Source: Accumulibacter appositus
Lineage (GTDB): Bacteria; Pseudomonadota; Gammaproteobacteria; Burkholderiales; Rhodocyclaceae
Length of the DNA stretch: 64,000 bases
Strand: one strand, 5' to 3'
Assembly (NCBI RefSeq): GCF_035440685.1
Contig: NZ_DAORMW010000022.1
The notes beneath the pieces are model-generated. The model ran no database searches. It was not told the origin of the DNA and saw only the letters and a list, made by a program, of their open reading frames with translations. Both the position numbers and the translations under genes were made by a program. Positions 55,955-64,000 of this stretch are shown here, piece by piece. Each line of letters begins with the position of its first letter. The stretch's first letter is position 1.

Positions 55955-57283
55955 ATGGCCCATCCCAACGCACATCCCGTCACCGCCGTGCAGGGCGGCG
56001 GTACTACGGCTGCGCCGACCCTGCTGGGGCAAGGCCCCGCCCGCATTCCTACCGGCGGGAAGATCCGTGCCGGCATCAAGGTGCTCACCAAGAAGGCCGC
56101 CGGAGAGCCCAAGGCCAAGGCGATCTACGATCAGGGCGTGGCCGCGGGCCAGTCCTTCGAGCAGATCGAGCGCGCCATCGCCGAAGCTCTGCCCGAACTC
56201 AAGACGCCGCTGGTGCCGCGCAACGTGCCGTGGTTCACCGTGCGGGCGCAGGACTTCCCCAATCCCGAGATCGCCCGGGAGATTCTGGACGCCTACGGCG
56301 AGGATCGGGGCGAAGGCCGGCGCCTGTACCGCTTTCCGGTCGTATTCCCCTCCGACTACTGGCAGACCGTGATGCCGCACGAATTAGCGGCCTGGGGTAC
56401 GCACGAAAAGCACTACTGGTCGCAATACTCGGCCGATGGCCGGGTGCGCCACTGCATGTGCCATGCCCCGGTGCCGGTCGACGCCACGGGCCGGCGCACG
56501 ATCCGCCTCTTCGGCGGGCGCAAGACCACGATCCGCGAGGACAACGGCGGTCTCTGCGAGCCCGAGGCCTGCCGCGAGTACCAGCAGCGCCAGTGCAACC
56601 TGACCGGACGCTTCCTGTTCTTTATCCCCGGCATCCGTTCGATCAGCGCCTTCGAACTGCACACCAACAGCTTCTACGCGATGAATGCGGCGATCCAGAA
56701 ATTCGAGACGGTCGGCTTCCTGCGTGGCGGGCGCATCTCGGGTTTCCTCGACCGGCAACGCACGCCCTTCTACCTGACCAAGAAACTGATGGAGGTTGCC
56801 CACATCGACGAGCAGGGGAGGGCGGTGCGCGTGCCGCAGTGGATCATCGACCTGGAGGCGCCGGTGGATGTGACGGCCTTGCTGCGCGACAACGAAGACA
56901 CCGAGACGGCCCTGGTGCAGGCGCAACTGGCGACGCAGGTGCTTCAAGGCAGTCCGGCAGCAGCCAGTACCGAATCGTTGCCGCCGGATGCCGCCGACGT
57001 GCAGGCGATGACGGCGACCGACGCAGCATCCGTCGAGGCGCCGCCGCTGCGCGAGGGCCGTCCCAGCTTCGAGCAACTGATGGCCCGCGTGCAGGCCTAC
57101 GGGATCGTGCCGGAACGGTACCAGGCCTACGCCGACCGGCGCTGGGGCCGGGGCTGGAAAATCAACCCGAACGGCCGCGCCCAGGCCTGGAATGAACTGG
57201 AACGCTACGGCAACGATCCGCAGGGCTACCTCGACAAGATCGAGAGCGAGATGCAACTGGTGTCTCGGGGGAGGACGGCATGA
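55955..57283 (+). CDS. ICE protein resembling Gp3-like recombination directionality factors
   Basis: A 442-residue protein, GGAGG before the ATG. Residues 165-215 hold a cysteine cluster (HCMCHAP, LCEPEACREYQQRQC) followed by TGRFLFFIPGIRSISAFELHTNSFYAMNA, an order similar to the Gp3-like recombination directionality factor family. Homologues on ICEs are usually named hydrolase or metal-binding protein. The C-terminal third is a variable linker plus a helical end (YQAYADRRWGRGWKINPNG). It overlaps the phosphoesterase gene (ATGA). A role in excision is possible but unproven. Confidence 0.6.
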   Translation: MAHPNAHPVTAVQGGGTTAAPTLLGQGPARIPTGGKIRAGIKVLTKKAAGEPKAKAIYDQGVAAGQSFEQIERAIAEALPELKTPLVPRNVPWFTVRAQDFPNPEIAREILDAYGEDRGEGRRLYRFPVVFPSDYWQTVMPHELAAWGTHEKHYWSQYSADGRVRHCMCHAPVPVDATGRRTIRLFGGRKTTIREDNGGLCEPEACREYQQRQCNLTGRFLFFIPGIRSISAFELHTNSFYAMNAAIQKFETVGFLRGGRISGFLDRQRTPFYLTKKLMEVAHIDEQGRAVRVPQWIIDLEAPVDVTALLRDNEDTETALVQAQLATQVLQGSPAAASTESLPPDAADVQAMTATDAASVEAPPLREGRPSFEQLMARVQAYGIVPERYQAYADRRWGRGWKINPNGRAQAWNELERYGNDPQGYLDKIESEMQLVSRGRTA

Positions 57284-58590
57284 TCCGCATCGCGCACTTC
57301 TCCGACCTGCACTACGGCACCAAGAACCTGGCGGAAGCCGACCGTTGCTTCGGCGCCGCCATCGACCGGGCCATCGCGTTGGGTGCGGAGGCGGCGGTTA
57401 TCTCGGGCGATGCCACCGACCATGGCCTGGACTTACATGCCCCAGCCGCCGAACGGCTGGTCGCGCAGGTGCGGCGACTGGCCGACCACTGCCCGGTGTT
57501 GATGCTGCAAGGGACATTCTCACATGAGCCCCCGGGCACCCTGGCGATCTTCAGGCTGCTGGGCGGACGGCATCCGGTGCATGTGGCCAGCCGTATCGCG
57601 CAGGTCGCCCTCACGGCCCAGGACGAATGGCTCGCTTCGACGAGTTGGTGTTTCGATGGGGTGCCGGCCGGTGCTCGCGCCCTGTTTACCTGCATCCCCA
57701 CGGTGAACAAGGCGGTGGTGGCTGCAACGGTCGGTGCGGCGGACGCTGCCCAGGCCGTGGGCGAGCACCTGGCCCTGCTGCTGCGCGGCTACGCCCCGCT
57801 CCATCGCGCGGCCCGCCGGCAGGGCGTGCCCACCATCGGCGTATCCCATGGCACGGTGTTCGGCTGTGTGAGCGAGCACGGCGTGCCGATGGCCGGCTTC
57901 GATCACGAGTTCACCACCGGCGCGCTGTTCGCCGCCGAGGCCCAGGCCTTCATGCTCGGGCACATTCATCGGCATCAGGCATGGGAGCAGCAGAGCAGGT
58001 TAGGGCGGCAGTGCATCGCCTATCCCGGCTCGATCGGTCGTTTTCATTACGGCGAGGAAGGGGAGAAGGGGTTTCTGCTCTGGGAAGTCGAGGCCGACCA
58101 GGCGTGCTTTACGCTGGAGCCGACGCCCGCACGCCGGACCGTCGATATCGTGTTCGAGGGCAAACCCGACCTCGACGCCCTGCGCACAGCCGTCGCGCAG
58201 CAGGCCATCGCCGGTGCGTTCGTGCGCGTGCGCTGGACCGTCGCCGATGAAGACCGCCATCAGGTCGACCGCGCGGCGATCGAGCGGCTACTGGACGGGG
58301 CGGCGGAAACCAAGCTGGAGGGGCGCATCGTGCCGGTGGTGCGCGCGCGGGCGGCGGGGATTTCGCAACTGGCGAATCTGGCGGACAAGGTGCGGGTCTG
58401 GGCGCAGGTGACCGAGGCGCGGGCGGAACCCTTGCTCAAGTGCATCCAGGCGCTGGCAAGCCAGGAACCGGAAGCCATCGCCGAGCGTGTGCTGCGTGGG
58501 CAGGAAGTCCACGATGGCGGGGAATGCATCGACACCGCTGTCACCCTGTCGCCTCCCAGGGCCGATCTTGAGCCCGCGCTGTCGTTTTGA
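57280..58590 (+). CDS. SbcD/Mre11-like metallophosphoesterase
   Basis: A 436-residue calcineurin-like phosphoesterase. Metal-binding motifs are in order: HFSDLHYG near residue 8, VISGDATDHG near 48, QGTFSHE near 85 (in place of GNHD), GVSHGT near 190 and MLGHIHRH near 230. The C-terminal capping region resembles SbcD. With the following SbcC-like gene it should form an Mre11/Rad50-type nuclease that trims DNA ends. Coupled by ATGA to the preceding gene. The threonine-for-asparagine change in the third motif could lower activity. Confidence 0.83.
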   Translation: MIRIAHFSDLHYGTKNLAEADRCFGAAIDRAIALGAEAAVISGDATDHGLDLHAPAAERLVAQVRRLADHCPVLMLQGTFSHEPPGTLAIFRLLGGRHPVHVASRIAQVALTAQDEWLASTSWCFDGVPAGARALFTCIPTVNKAVVAATVGAADAAQAVGEHLALLLRGYAPLHRAARRQGVPTIGVSHGTVFGCVSEHGVPMAGFDHEFTTGALFAAEAQAFMLGHIHRHQAWEQQSRLGRQCIAYPGSIGRFHYGEEGEKGFLLWEVEADQACFTLEPTPARRTVDIVFEGKPDLDALRTAVAQQAIAGAFVRVRWTVADEDRHQVDRAAIERLLDGAAETKLEGRIVPVVRARAAGISQLANLADKVRVWAQVTEARAEPLLKCIQALASQEPEAIAERVLRGQEVHDGGECIDTAVTLSPPRADLEPALSF

Positions 58591-58600
58591 CTTGGCCGGG

Positions 58601-58641
58601 GTCTGTCCCTTGGGGACGGACTTGCACACCCTTTTTTGTGC
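58601..58641 (+). terminator. Tandem hairpins before the SbcC-like gene
   Basis: A 9-base stem (58601-58621, one G-T pair, three-base loop) is followed by a second 5-base stem (58624-58641) whose loop contains a run of six T. It lies between the phosphoesterase stop and the SbcC-like start and may attenuate transcription or translation. Confidence 0.3.
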
Positions 58642-58677
58642 GGGAGACTGACCTGGTCATCCCGCTGGAGTATCGCC

Positions 58678-61173
58678 ATGCAACCTCTTTCACTCACTCT
58701 CAAGGGCTTTCGCGGCGTTCGCGATGGCCTGGGACGCGATGTCCTGACTCTCGACTTCGATCGACTGGCCGATGGCGCCGAACTGGTCGCCATCGCCGGT
58801 GCCAACGGACGCGGCAAAACCACCGTGATGGACAACATGCACCCGTACCTCACGATGCCCTCACGTGCCGGCGCGGCGGGGCCGGGTGGGTTTTCCTACT
58901 ACGACCACGTCTGTCTACCCGAAAACGAGAAAGACCTGATCTGGATCCACGACGGCCGCAGCTATCGCTCGCAGGTGGTCATCCGCCTCAACGGCCGGCG
59001 CAAGACCGAAGCCTTCCTGCTCCGGCTCGCGGACGACGGGGCATGGAAGCCCGTGGTGCTGGACGATGGCACCGTGTCGGACGGTAAGGTGGACACCTAT
59101 ACCCGCTGCGTCGAAGCCATCTGTGGCAGCGCAGACACCTTCTTCACCTCGGTGTTCTCGGCGCAGGGCAAGCGGCAACTGAGCGCCTACCGTAATGCCG
59201 AGATCAAGACCTTGCTGGCTGACTTGCTCGGACAGGAAGAAATCCGGGTGCTGGGCCAGAAGGCGAGCGAAACGGCCCGCCTGCTCAAGGCCGGCCTTGC
59301 GGCGATCCGGCAGGAACAGGCGGGACTGGATGCGGAAGCGCAGCGTATCGAGGCCGAGCAGCGCCGGCTCGACGGCGCGCAAGCCCGCGTCGCGCAGCGC
59401 CTTGCGGGTCGCCAAGCGGCCCAGGCCGCGCAGGAGTTGGCCCGAACCCGGCACGCGCAATTGATGGCCGAATGCGAGCAGTCGCGGGGTGTGGAGGCGC
59501 GCCGGGGGCAACTTCAGGGCGAATGCCATGCCGTGATCCAGGCCGGCACCCAGGCCATTGATGCCTTGAAAGCCCAAGACCAGGGCGAGGTTCAGCGGCT
59601 GGAACGGCTGGAACAGCGGATCGCACTGCGCCTCGCCCAGGAGTGCAACCGCCGGCAAGTGTTGCAGAACCAGCGTCGACAATGCCTCGCTGTGTTGGCG
59701 GGTGTGCAAGCCGTGCGGCATGCCGAGTGCCGTCTGCCCATGGCCGAGCGGGTATTGTCGCTGCGTTCGGCTCATGTCGGGGCATGGCGCCAACAGGTCC
59801 AAAGCCTGACGCAGTGCCAAGCGGCGAAGCGTATGGTCCAGCAGAAGTTGTCCGGGATCGAACGCGAGGCCGGCCAAGCGGCGCTGAAGGCCGAGGAACT
59901 GGCGCGGCGCTTCGGTCTTACTGGCGAGGTGCCGTGTGCCGGCACCGACCTACAGGGGCAATGCCAGCTCCTGGGCGACGCGCGGGACGCCAAGGCCCTG
60001 ATTCCCAGCGCGCAGGGGACCATCCAGCGGCTGGGGCGCGAGAAGGCGGCGGCACAGCGGGAACTGGACGCCTTGTGCGGGCAGCATGACGAGCTCGCAG
60101 GGGCGCCCCAGGCGTTGGCCTGGGCCGAGCACCGGGCCGAGTTTTGCCGGGCGCGGGCCTCGCGGTTGGCGCTGCTGGCGGCCCAGGCCGGTGAAATGGC
60201 GCGGGCGCGGATCACACTGGCCGGGATCGAGCAGGAATTGACGGAACCGCCGGCCGCCCAGCGACCGGATGCCGCTGCCGATCAGCCGCCCGGGGAGACA
60301 ACCGAGGAGGCCGCCGAGCGCCAACAGATCCATGCGGCACGGCAGGCCATCGCGGCCCAGCACGAACAGCAAGCCAAGCACTACCGCGCCACCCTGGATC
60401 GGCTCAAGCTGGCGCTGGCGGCCTTGCCGGCACCTTACGACGGGCAGCGGCTAATCGATGCCCAGACCTCGATGGAACAGGCGGCGCAGTCGGCCACTGC
60501 CGCCGAGCAGGCCCATCTGGGCGCAGTGCGCGATGCCGAAGCCCTGAGCGCCCTCGTGCAGCAGGCAACAGCCCTGGCCGGTCGCCAAGCCCAAGTGACC
60601 AACCGCATCGCCAAGGTCGAAACCGAGTTGGGCAACTGGAACCTGTTCGCTAAGTGCATGAGCAACGACGGTCTGATTGCACTGGCCATCGATGACGCCG
60701 GTCCGGCCTTGTCGGGGCTCGCCAACGACCTCCTGCTGGCCTGCTACGGTCCTCGTTTCACAGTCTCCCTCCAGACGTTGGTGGAGACCGGCAAGGGCGA
60801 ACAGAAGGAAGGATTCGACATCCTGGTGCACGACGGCGAGTCGGGCGAGAGCAAGAGCGTCGGTCTGATGAGCGGCGGCGAACGGGTCTGGGTCAACGAG
60901 TGCCTGATTCGGGCGGTGGCGCTGTACCTCGCCCAGCACACGGGGCGGCGCTACGGTGCGCTGTTCTCGGACGAGGCCGATGGGCCGCTGGACCCCGAGC
61001 GCAAGCGCATGTTCATGGCGATGAAGCGGGAGGTGCTGCGGCTGGGCGGCTATCAGCGGGAGTTTTTCGTATCCCAGACGCCGGAACTGACCGCCATGGC
61101 GGATGCGGTGATCGATCTGGAGACCCACGCGGAATCGGGCAAAGCCCCGGCAGGGTGTAGCTCGGCTGTATGA
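58678..61173 (+). CDS. SbcC/Rad50-like ATPase
   Basis: An 831-residue SMC-type ATPase. Walker A is GANGRGKTT near residue 42; a long coiled coil rich in E/Q/A/R spans about 190-650, interrupted near 425 by VPCAGTDLQGQCQLL, a C-x7-C pattern in place of the usual CxxC zinc hook. The ABC signature LMSGGERVWVNE and the Walker B/D-loop LFSDEADGPLDPERKRM lie near 735-800. TGGAG precedes the ATG. It pairs with the phosphoesterase upstream, presumably processing DNA ends of the element. Confidence 0.85.
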   Translation: MQPLSLTLKGFRGVRDGLGRDVLTLDFDRLADGAELVAIAGANGRGKTTVMDNMHPYLTMPSRAGAAGPGGFSYYDHVCLPENEKDLIWIHDGRSYRSQVVIRLNGRRKTEAFLLRLADDGAWKPVVLDDGTVSDGKVDTYTRCVEAICGSADTFFTSVFSAQGKRQLSAYRNAEIKTLLADLLGQEEIRVLGQKASETARLLKAGLAAIRQEQAGLDAEAQRIEAEQRRLDGAQARVAQRLAGRQAAQAAQELARTRHAQLMAECEQSRGVEARRGQLQGECHAVIQAGTQAIDALKAQDQGEVQRLERLEQRIALRLAQECNRRQVLQNQRRQCLAVLAGVQAVRHAECRLPMAERVLSLRSAHVGAWRQQVQSLTQCQAAKRMVQQKLSGIEREAGQAALKAEELARRFGLTGEVPCAGTDLQGQCQLLGDARDAKALIPSAQGTIQRLGREKAAAQRELDALCGQHDELAGAPQALAWAEHRAEFCRARASRLALLAAQAGEMARARITLAGIEQELTEPPAAQRPDAAADQPPGETTEEAAERQQIHAARQAIAAQHEQQAKHYRATLDRLKLALAALPAPYDGQRLIDAQTSMEQAAQSATAAEQAHLGAVRDAEALSALVQQATALAGRQAQVTNRIAKVETELGNWNLFAKCMSNDGLIALAIDDAGPALSGLANDLLLACYGPRFTVSLQTLVETGKGEQKEGFDILVHDGESGESKSVGLMSGGERVWVNECLIRAVALYLAQHTGRRYGALFSDEADGPLDPERKRMFMAMKREVLRLGGYQREFFVSQTPELTAMADAVIDLETHAESGKAPAGCSSAV

Positions 61174-61247
61174 ATTGAGTACGTACGTGGTTGCGGCTCC
61201 CGCTTTCCAGCTGTACCATTTGAAGGCGTACACATAAGGAGCCCGAG

Positions 61248-61526
61248 ATGCCCCGTGCGATCGTTGAAGACAACAGCCGACTTGCCCTGCGCGTTCGCCC
61301 GGACGACAAGGCGACGCTGATGCGCGCGGTGGCGCTCGAGCACACCGACATGACTGATTTCATCCTGCGCCATGCCCTGGATGCGGCCCGCAAGGTCATC
61401 GAACAGGCCGAGCACCTGACCCTGTCCGAGCGCGACAGCCTTCGGGTGCTGGATGCGCTGGAGAACCCGCCGGCGCCCAATGCCAAGCTCCTGGCGGCGG
61501 CGCGCCGCCTGCCCAAGGGCGCATGA
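61248..61526 (+). CDS. tacA: TacA-type antitoxin (DUF1778)
   Basis: A 92-residue ribbon-helix-helix protein: RLALRVRPDDKATLMRAVALEHTDMTDFILRHAL is the typical DUF1778 strand-helix-helix. The C-terminal 35 residues are the toxin-binding tail. AAGGAG lies before the ATG, and a GTACGTAC palindrome at 61179-61186 in the upstream gap is a candidate autoregulatory operator. It overlaps the toxin gene (ATGA). Confidence 0.9.
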   Translation: MPRAIVEDNSRLALRVRPDDKATLMRAVALEHTDMTDFILRHALDAARKVIEQAEHLTLSERDSLRVLDALENPPAPNAKLLAAARRLPKGA

Positions 61527-62050
61527 GTCTGCCGGATTGGCGCGACGCGCCGATCTCGAAGGCGCACGACCGCGAGTCCTTCGATTGTGGCGAGCCGGAA
61601 CTGAACGAGTTCCTGCGCCGCCATGCGCGCCAGAGCCACGAGAAGGGGGGCGCGAAAACCTTCGTCGCCTGGCCCGTCAATGACGGCAAACGCGTCCTAG
61701 GCTTCTACAGTCTCAGCCCGGCGTCCATCGACTATGCGCGCACGCCAGCGCTGGTGAAGAAAGGACTCGCCCGCTACGACGTACCGGTATTCCGGCTGGG
61801 GCGCTTGGCCGTGGATCGGACGGTGCAGGGCCACGGTCTGGGCGGACAACTACTGTTGGCCGCCGGACGCCGCTGCCTCCTGGCCGCAGCCGAGGTCGGC
61901 GGCGTCGCTCTCTTGATCGACGCCAAGAACGAAAGGGTAGCCGCCTGGTACCAGGCCTATGGCGCGCTGCCCCTGCTGGATGCCCCGCGGTCGCTGGTGC
62001 TGCCGCTCACCACCATCGAAGCTGCGCTGAAGGCGGCCGGGAGGCTATGA
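61523..62050 (+). CDS. tacT: TacT-type GNAT acetyltransferase toxin
   Basis: A 175-residue GNAT protein of the TacT/AtaT type. Features: FDCGEPELNEFLRRHARQSHEK at the N terminus, then VLGFYSLSPASI, FRLGRLAVDRTVQGHGLGGQLL with the acetyl-CoA loop (Q-G-x-G-L-G), and a late AWYQAYGALPL with the catalytic tyrosine region. Such toxins acetylate charged tRNAs and stop translation unless bound by TacA. The module stabilises mobile elements and can act in phage defence. Confidence 0.9.
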   Translation: MSLPDWRDAPISKAHDRESFDCGEPELNEFLRRHARQSHEKGGAKTFVAWPVNDGKRVLGFYSLSPASIDYARTPALVKKGLARYDVPVFRLGRLAVDRTVQGHGLGGQLLLAAGRRCLLAAAEVGGVALLIDAKNERVAAWYQAYGALPLLDAPRSLVLPLTTIEAALKAAGRL

Positions 62051-62238
62051 CGATGTCGCCGACTTCCGTGGGTGGTTCGAACAAATTTCGTGAGAGTACA
62101 GATGTGATGATGATCGAGCGTTCCCATACCAGCCACTCTACTAGGGCCATTTATACACCCTTTATCTGACCGGGGTGGTTCAAGAACGCAGCCAGCATAT
62201 TGTATTGTGGACAGCCATACAAATTTGACCATCGAGCC

Positions 62239-62442
62239 ATGGCTGAGGAAAAGTCAGTTGCTGTCAGCTTTCGAGTGACACCGAGATTCAAGCGGCTGCT
62301 CGGAGCCGCCTCGAGCCGCGAGAATCGGTCACAGACCAACATGCTCGAGACTCTGTTGTTCGAATACTGCAGGGTGAACGGCGTTGAGGACACTGAGCCA
62401 GTCCGTGCCGCTGCTGATAAAGAGGGAGTAACGAACAAGTGA
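62239..62442 (+). CDS. Small RHH-like protein upstream of zorA
   Basis: A 67-residue protein: SVAVSFRVTPRFKRLLGAASSRENRSQTNMLETLLFEYC resembles a ribbon-helix-helix DNA-binding fold. Its stop overlaps the zorA start (GTGA), so it is co-translated and is a candidate regulator of the Zorya genes. The region 62051-62238 upstream contains the promoter but no gene. Confidence 0.6.
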   Translation: MAEEKSVAVSFRVTPRFKRLLGAASSRENRSQTNMLETLLFEYCRVNGVEDTEPVRAAADKEGVTNK

Positions 62443-64000
62443 TTGAGGTTTCGAATATTGCAACCCACCTTCTGGTGACCGGTGGCTTGCTGAGCGTATT
62501 AGTGCTGGGCTTTTTGGCTCTCTTTCTGGTGCCTGGCGTAATTCACTGGTTCCGCCTGCGGAATATTCTTTCTGGCGTTGGTTCGCTTGAGGCCAAGACG
62601 TCACCGGGTGACTTCAAGAAGCTCTTCATGCGAGACAAGCAACTGGCCCACCTCTGGGCGGAGTATTCAGAGTCTCTGCATGTTCAGCGTGAAGAACGTG
62701 ATGGCCAGATGCAAGTGGTTGCCGTTCGGTCAACCATCGCGGCAGATACATATTTCAACGAGCAATTCGTTGTCGACAGCAGGCTCCGAACCGAATTCTT
62801 CAAGCACCTGCCCGGAATCTTCACCGGCCTAGGCATCATCGGAACCTTCACGGGCTTGATTGAAGGCCTGCGTCGCTTCCAGGTGAGCGAGAATGCAGCG
62901 ACCGTCCGCGCCAGCCTCGAGTCGCTGATGCATGCAGTCGGTGAGGCCTTTCTCATCTCCGCAGCCGCCATTACGGCCGCGATGGCGGTCACCTTCCTCG
63001 AGAAGCTGTTGTTAGCTGCGCTCTACCGGAAGACAGAGGCGATTGCCCACGGAATTGATGCCCGCTTTGAGGCAGGGGCCGGAGAGGAGTACCTCTCGCG
63101 CTTGGTCAATGCATCGGAAGCCTCAGCCAGCCAATCTAAGATTCTCAAGGACGCCCTGGTCAAGGAGCTCGGCGACATCCTCCGCGAGCTGACCGCTTCG
63201 CAGCTCTCGACCGGTCAGCAACTTCATGCACAGCTTGCTCAGCGCATCGAGGAGTCGACCAACCGGCAGGTCGAAGCAGCACGAGAAGACAATCAGGTTC
63301 TTGGCGATATCATCGCCGGCAGCATTGAAAAGAGCCTGAAGGGGCCCCTCGACAAGATTGCTAACTCGGTCGAGACCGCCTCCGGTGACCAAAGTGCGAC
63401 CGCCGTGAAGATGCTGAACGACATCATGGTCAGTTTCAGCCAACGACTGAACGACCTCTTCGGTGGCCAAATTAACGGCATCAACGAGTTGAACAAACAG
63501 ACCGCTCAAGGTATGCAGGATGCTGTTGCTTCCCTCAACGCCCTTGTCGGAAAGCTTGAGGAGAGCGGGAAGAAAACCACCGACGACATGGCGGCGCAGA
63601 TGGCCGCCTCCATCAGGGCAATGGAGGAGCGCCAAGCCAGCATCAACACGCAGACCGAGGAGTTCGTCGACCAGATTCGGCAGTTGGTGCAGTCGTCCCA
63701 GGCCGAGACACAGCAGAAGCTCCAAGCAACGCTCGATTCCATCGGTCAGCAGATGACCACCATCCTGAGTAAGCTGAGCGAATCTCAGGCGAAGGTGTTC
63801 GAAGACAATCGGGCGCGTGAACAATCTATGGCGGACCGCGCCTCGAACGCCGTCTCCGAGATGACCGGCAGCGTCGAAGCCGCTGTGAAGGAAATCTCCG
63901 CAGCTTCCCAGACCATGGCGCAAAGTGTTTCGACGCTCACGGCGGCAACTGCCTCAACCGTGGACAAGATGAGCGCTGGCGCGAATCGGTTGGACACCGC
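62439..64000 (+). CDS. zorA: ZorA-like MotA/TolQ-type motor protein (partial)
   Basis: 520 codons are visible and the frame is open to the window end. Start GTG overlaps the upstream gene. Residues 10-33 form a first membrane helix; GIFTGLGIIGTFTGLIEGL near 130-148 and FLISAAAITAAMAVTFLEKLLL near 170-192 are the MotA/ExbB-type helices. From residue 200 onward a long coiled coil follows (repeated E/Q/A/S heptads), the cytoplasmic tail typical of ZorA. In Zorya systems ZorA and ZorB form a proton-driven membrane motor that detects phage entry. The partner genes must lie to the right. The long tail argues against a simple TolQ/ExbB. Confidence 0.82.
   Translation, partial: MIEVSNIATHLLVTGGLLSVLVLGFLALFLVPGVIHWFRLRNILSGVGSLEAKTSPGDFKKLFMRDKQLAHLWAEYSESLHVQREERDGQMQVVAVRSTIAADTYFNEQFVVDSRLRTEFFKHLPGIFTGLGIIGTFTGLIEGLRRFQVSENAATVRASLESLMHAVGEAFLISAAAITAAMAVTFLEKLLLAALYRKTEAIAHGIDARFEAGAGEEYLSRLVNASEASASQSKILKDALVKELGDILRELTASQLSTGQQLHAQLAQRIEESTNRQVEAAREDNQVLGDIIAGSIEKSLKGPLDKIANSVETASGDQSATAVKMLNDIMVSFSQRLNDLFGGQINGINELNKQTAQGMQDAVASLNALVGKLEESGKKTTDDMAAQMAASIRAMEERQASINTQTEEFVDQIRQLVQSSQAETQQKLQATLDSIGQQMTTILSKLSESQAKVFEDNRAREQSMADRASNAVSEMTGSVEAAVKEISAASQTMAQSVSTLTAATASTVDKMSAGANRLDT

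Noticed and set aside
63123..63923. 266-codon minus-strand frame
   Set aside because: Antisense to the zorA reading frame, which starts with GTG at 62439 and stays open to the end.

Overview
The window looks like the inside of a large integrative and conjugative element (ICE) from a high-GC proteobacterium. A betaproteobacterium or pseudomonad-like host is plausible, but no host gene or attachment site lies in the window, so this is inference. Conjugation and maintenance genes alternate with three blocks of anti-phage cargo. No rRNA, tRNA, CRISPR array or insertion sequence was seen.

Region 1 (1-20.7 kb, mostly minus strand) is the transfer arm. Reading right to left it holds three small hypothetical genes, a GHKL ATPase, a zinc-ribbon/Toprim primase, a DUF932 gene, an FlhD/FlhC-type activator pair, a TraI_2 relaxase, a TraD coupling protein, a DUF4400 membrane protein and, further left, a lytic transglycosylase, an OmpA-like lipoprotein and a cut-off small membrane protein. 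The order traI-traD-DUF4400 plus an FlhDC-type activator recalls SXT/R391 ICEs and IncC plasmids. Right after the DUF4400 gene (2.3-9.7 kb), where SXT-type elements carry hotspot 1, sits a cargo block: a three-component ABC system (REase-like effector, middle component, DUF3732 ATPase), a DUF4935 PIN protein and a RES-domain protein.

Region 2 (20.7-25.9 kb, plus strand) is a control and maintenance segment: AcaB-type regulator, XRE repressor, AlpA-type regulator, a tyrosine-recombinase-like protein lacking the catalytic tyrosine, and DUF1173. Two intergenic stretches (16.57-16.75 and 20.73-21.0 kb) are packed with short hairpins.

Region 3 (25.86-55.3 kb) is the main defence island. On the minus strand a tightly coupled operon encodes a complete type 3 BREX set (WYL regulator, BrxF, BrxC, PglX, SNF2 helicase BrxHII, PglZ, BrxA), followed by McrB with an EVE/PUA-like reader and McrC. 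Between brxC and pglX lies a SIR2-HerA pair with a third gene carrying a PD-QxK nuclease signature; just upstream is a 24-codon remnant that looks like the start of an AlbA_2/Schlafen-type gene, suggesting an accessory slot whose content was exchanged. Diverging from the regulator is a plus-strand cluster of about seven genes (47.8-55.3 kb) that matches no system I know: a degenerate PLD-like protein, an unknown, a protein built from phage polyvalent-protein modules (EIQSDW motif), a YpsA-like SLOG protein, a conserved beta-rich protein, a membrane protein and a small protein. This is the best candidate for an undescribed system. A truncated RepB C-terminal fragment marks the right edge.

Region 4 (55.9-64 kb, plus strand) returns to ICE maintenance genes (a Gp3/RDF-like protein, an SbcD/Mre11-like phosphoesterase, an SbcC-like ATPase), then a TacA-TacT toxin-antitoxin pair, a small RHH-like gene and the first 520 codons of a ZorA-like motor protein, the start of a probable Zorya system that continues beyond the window.
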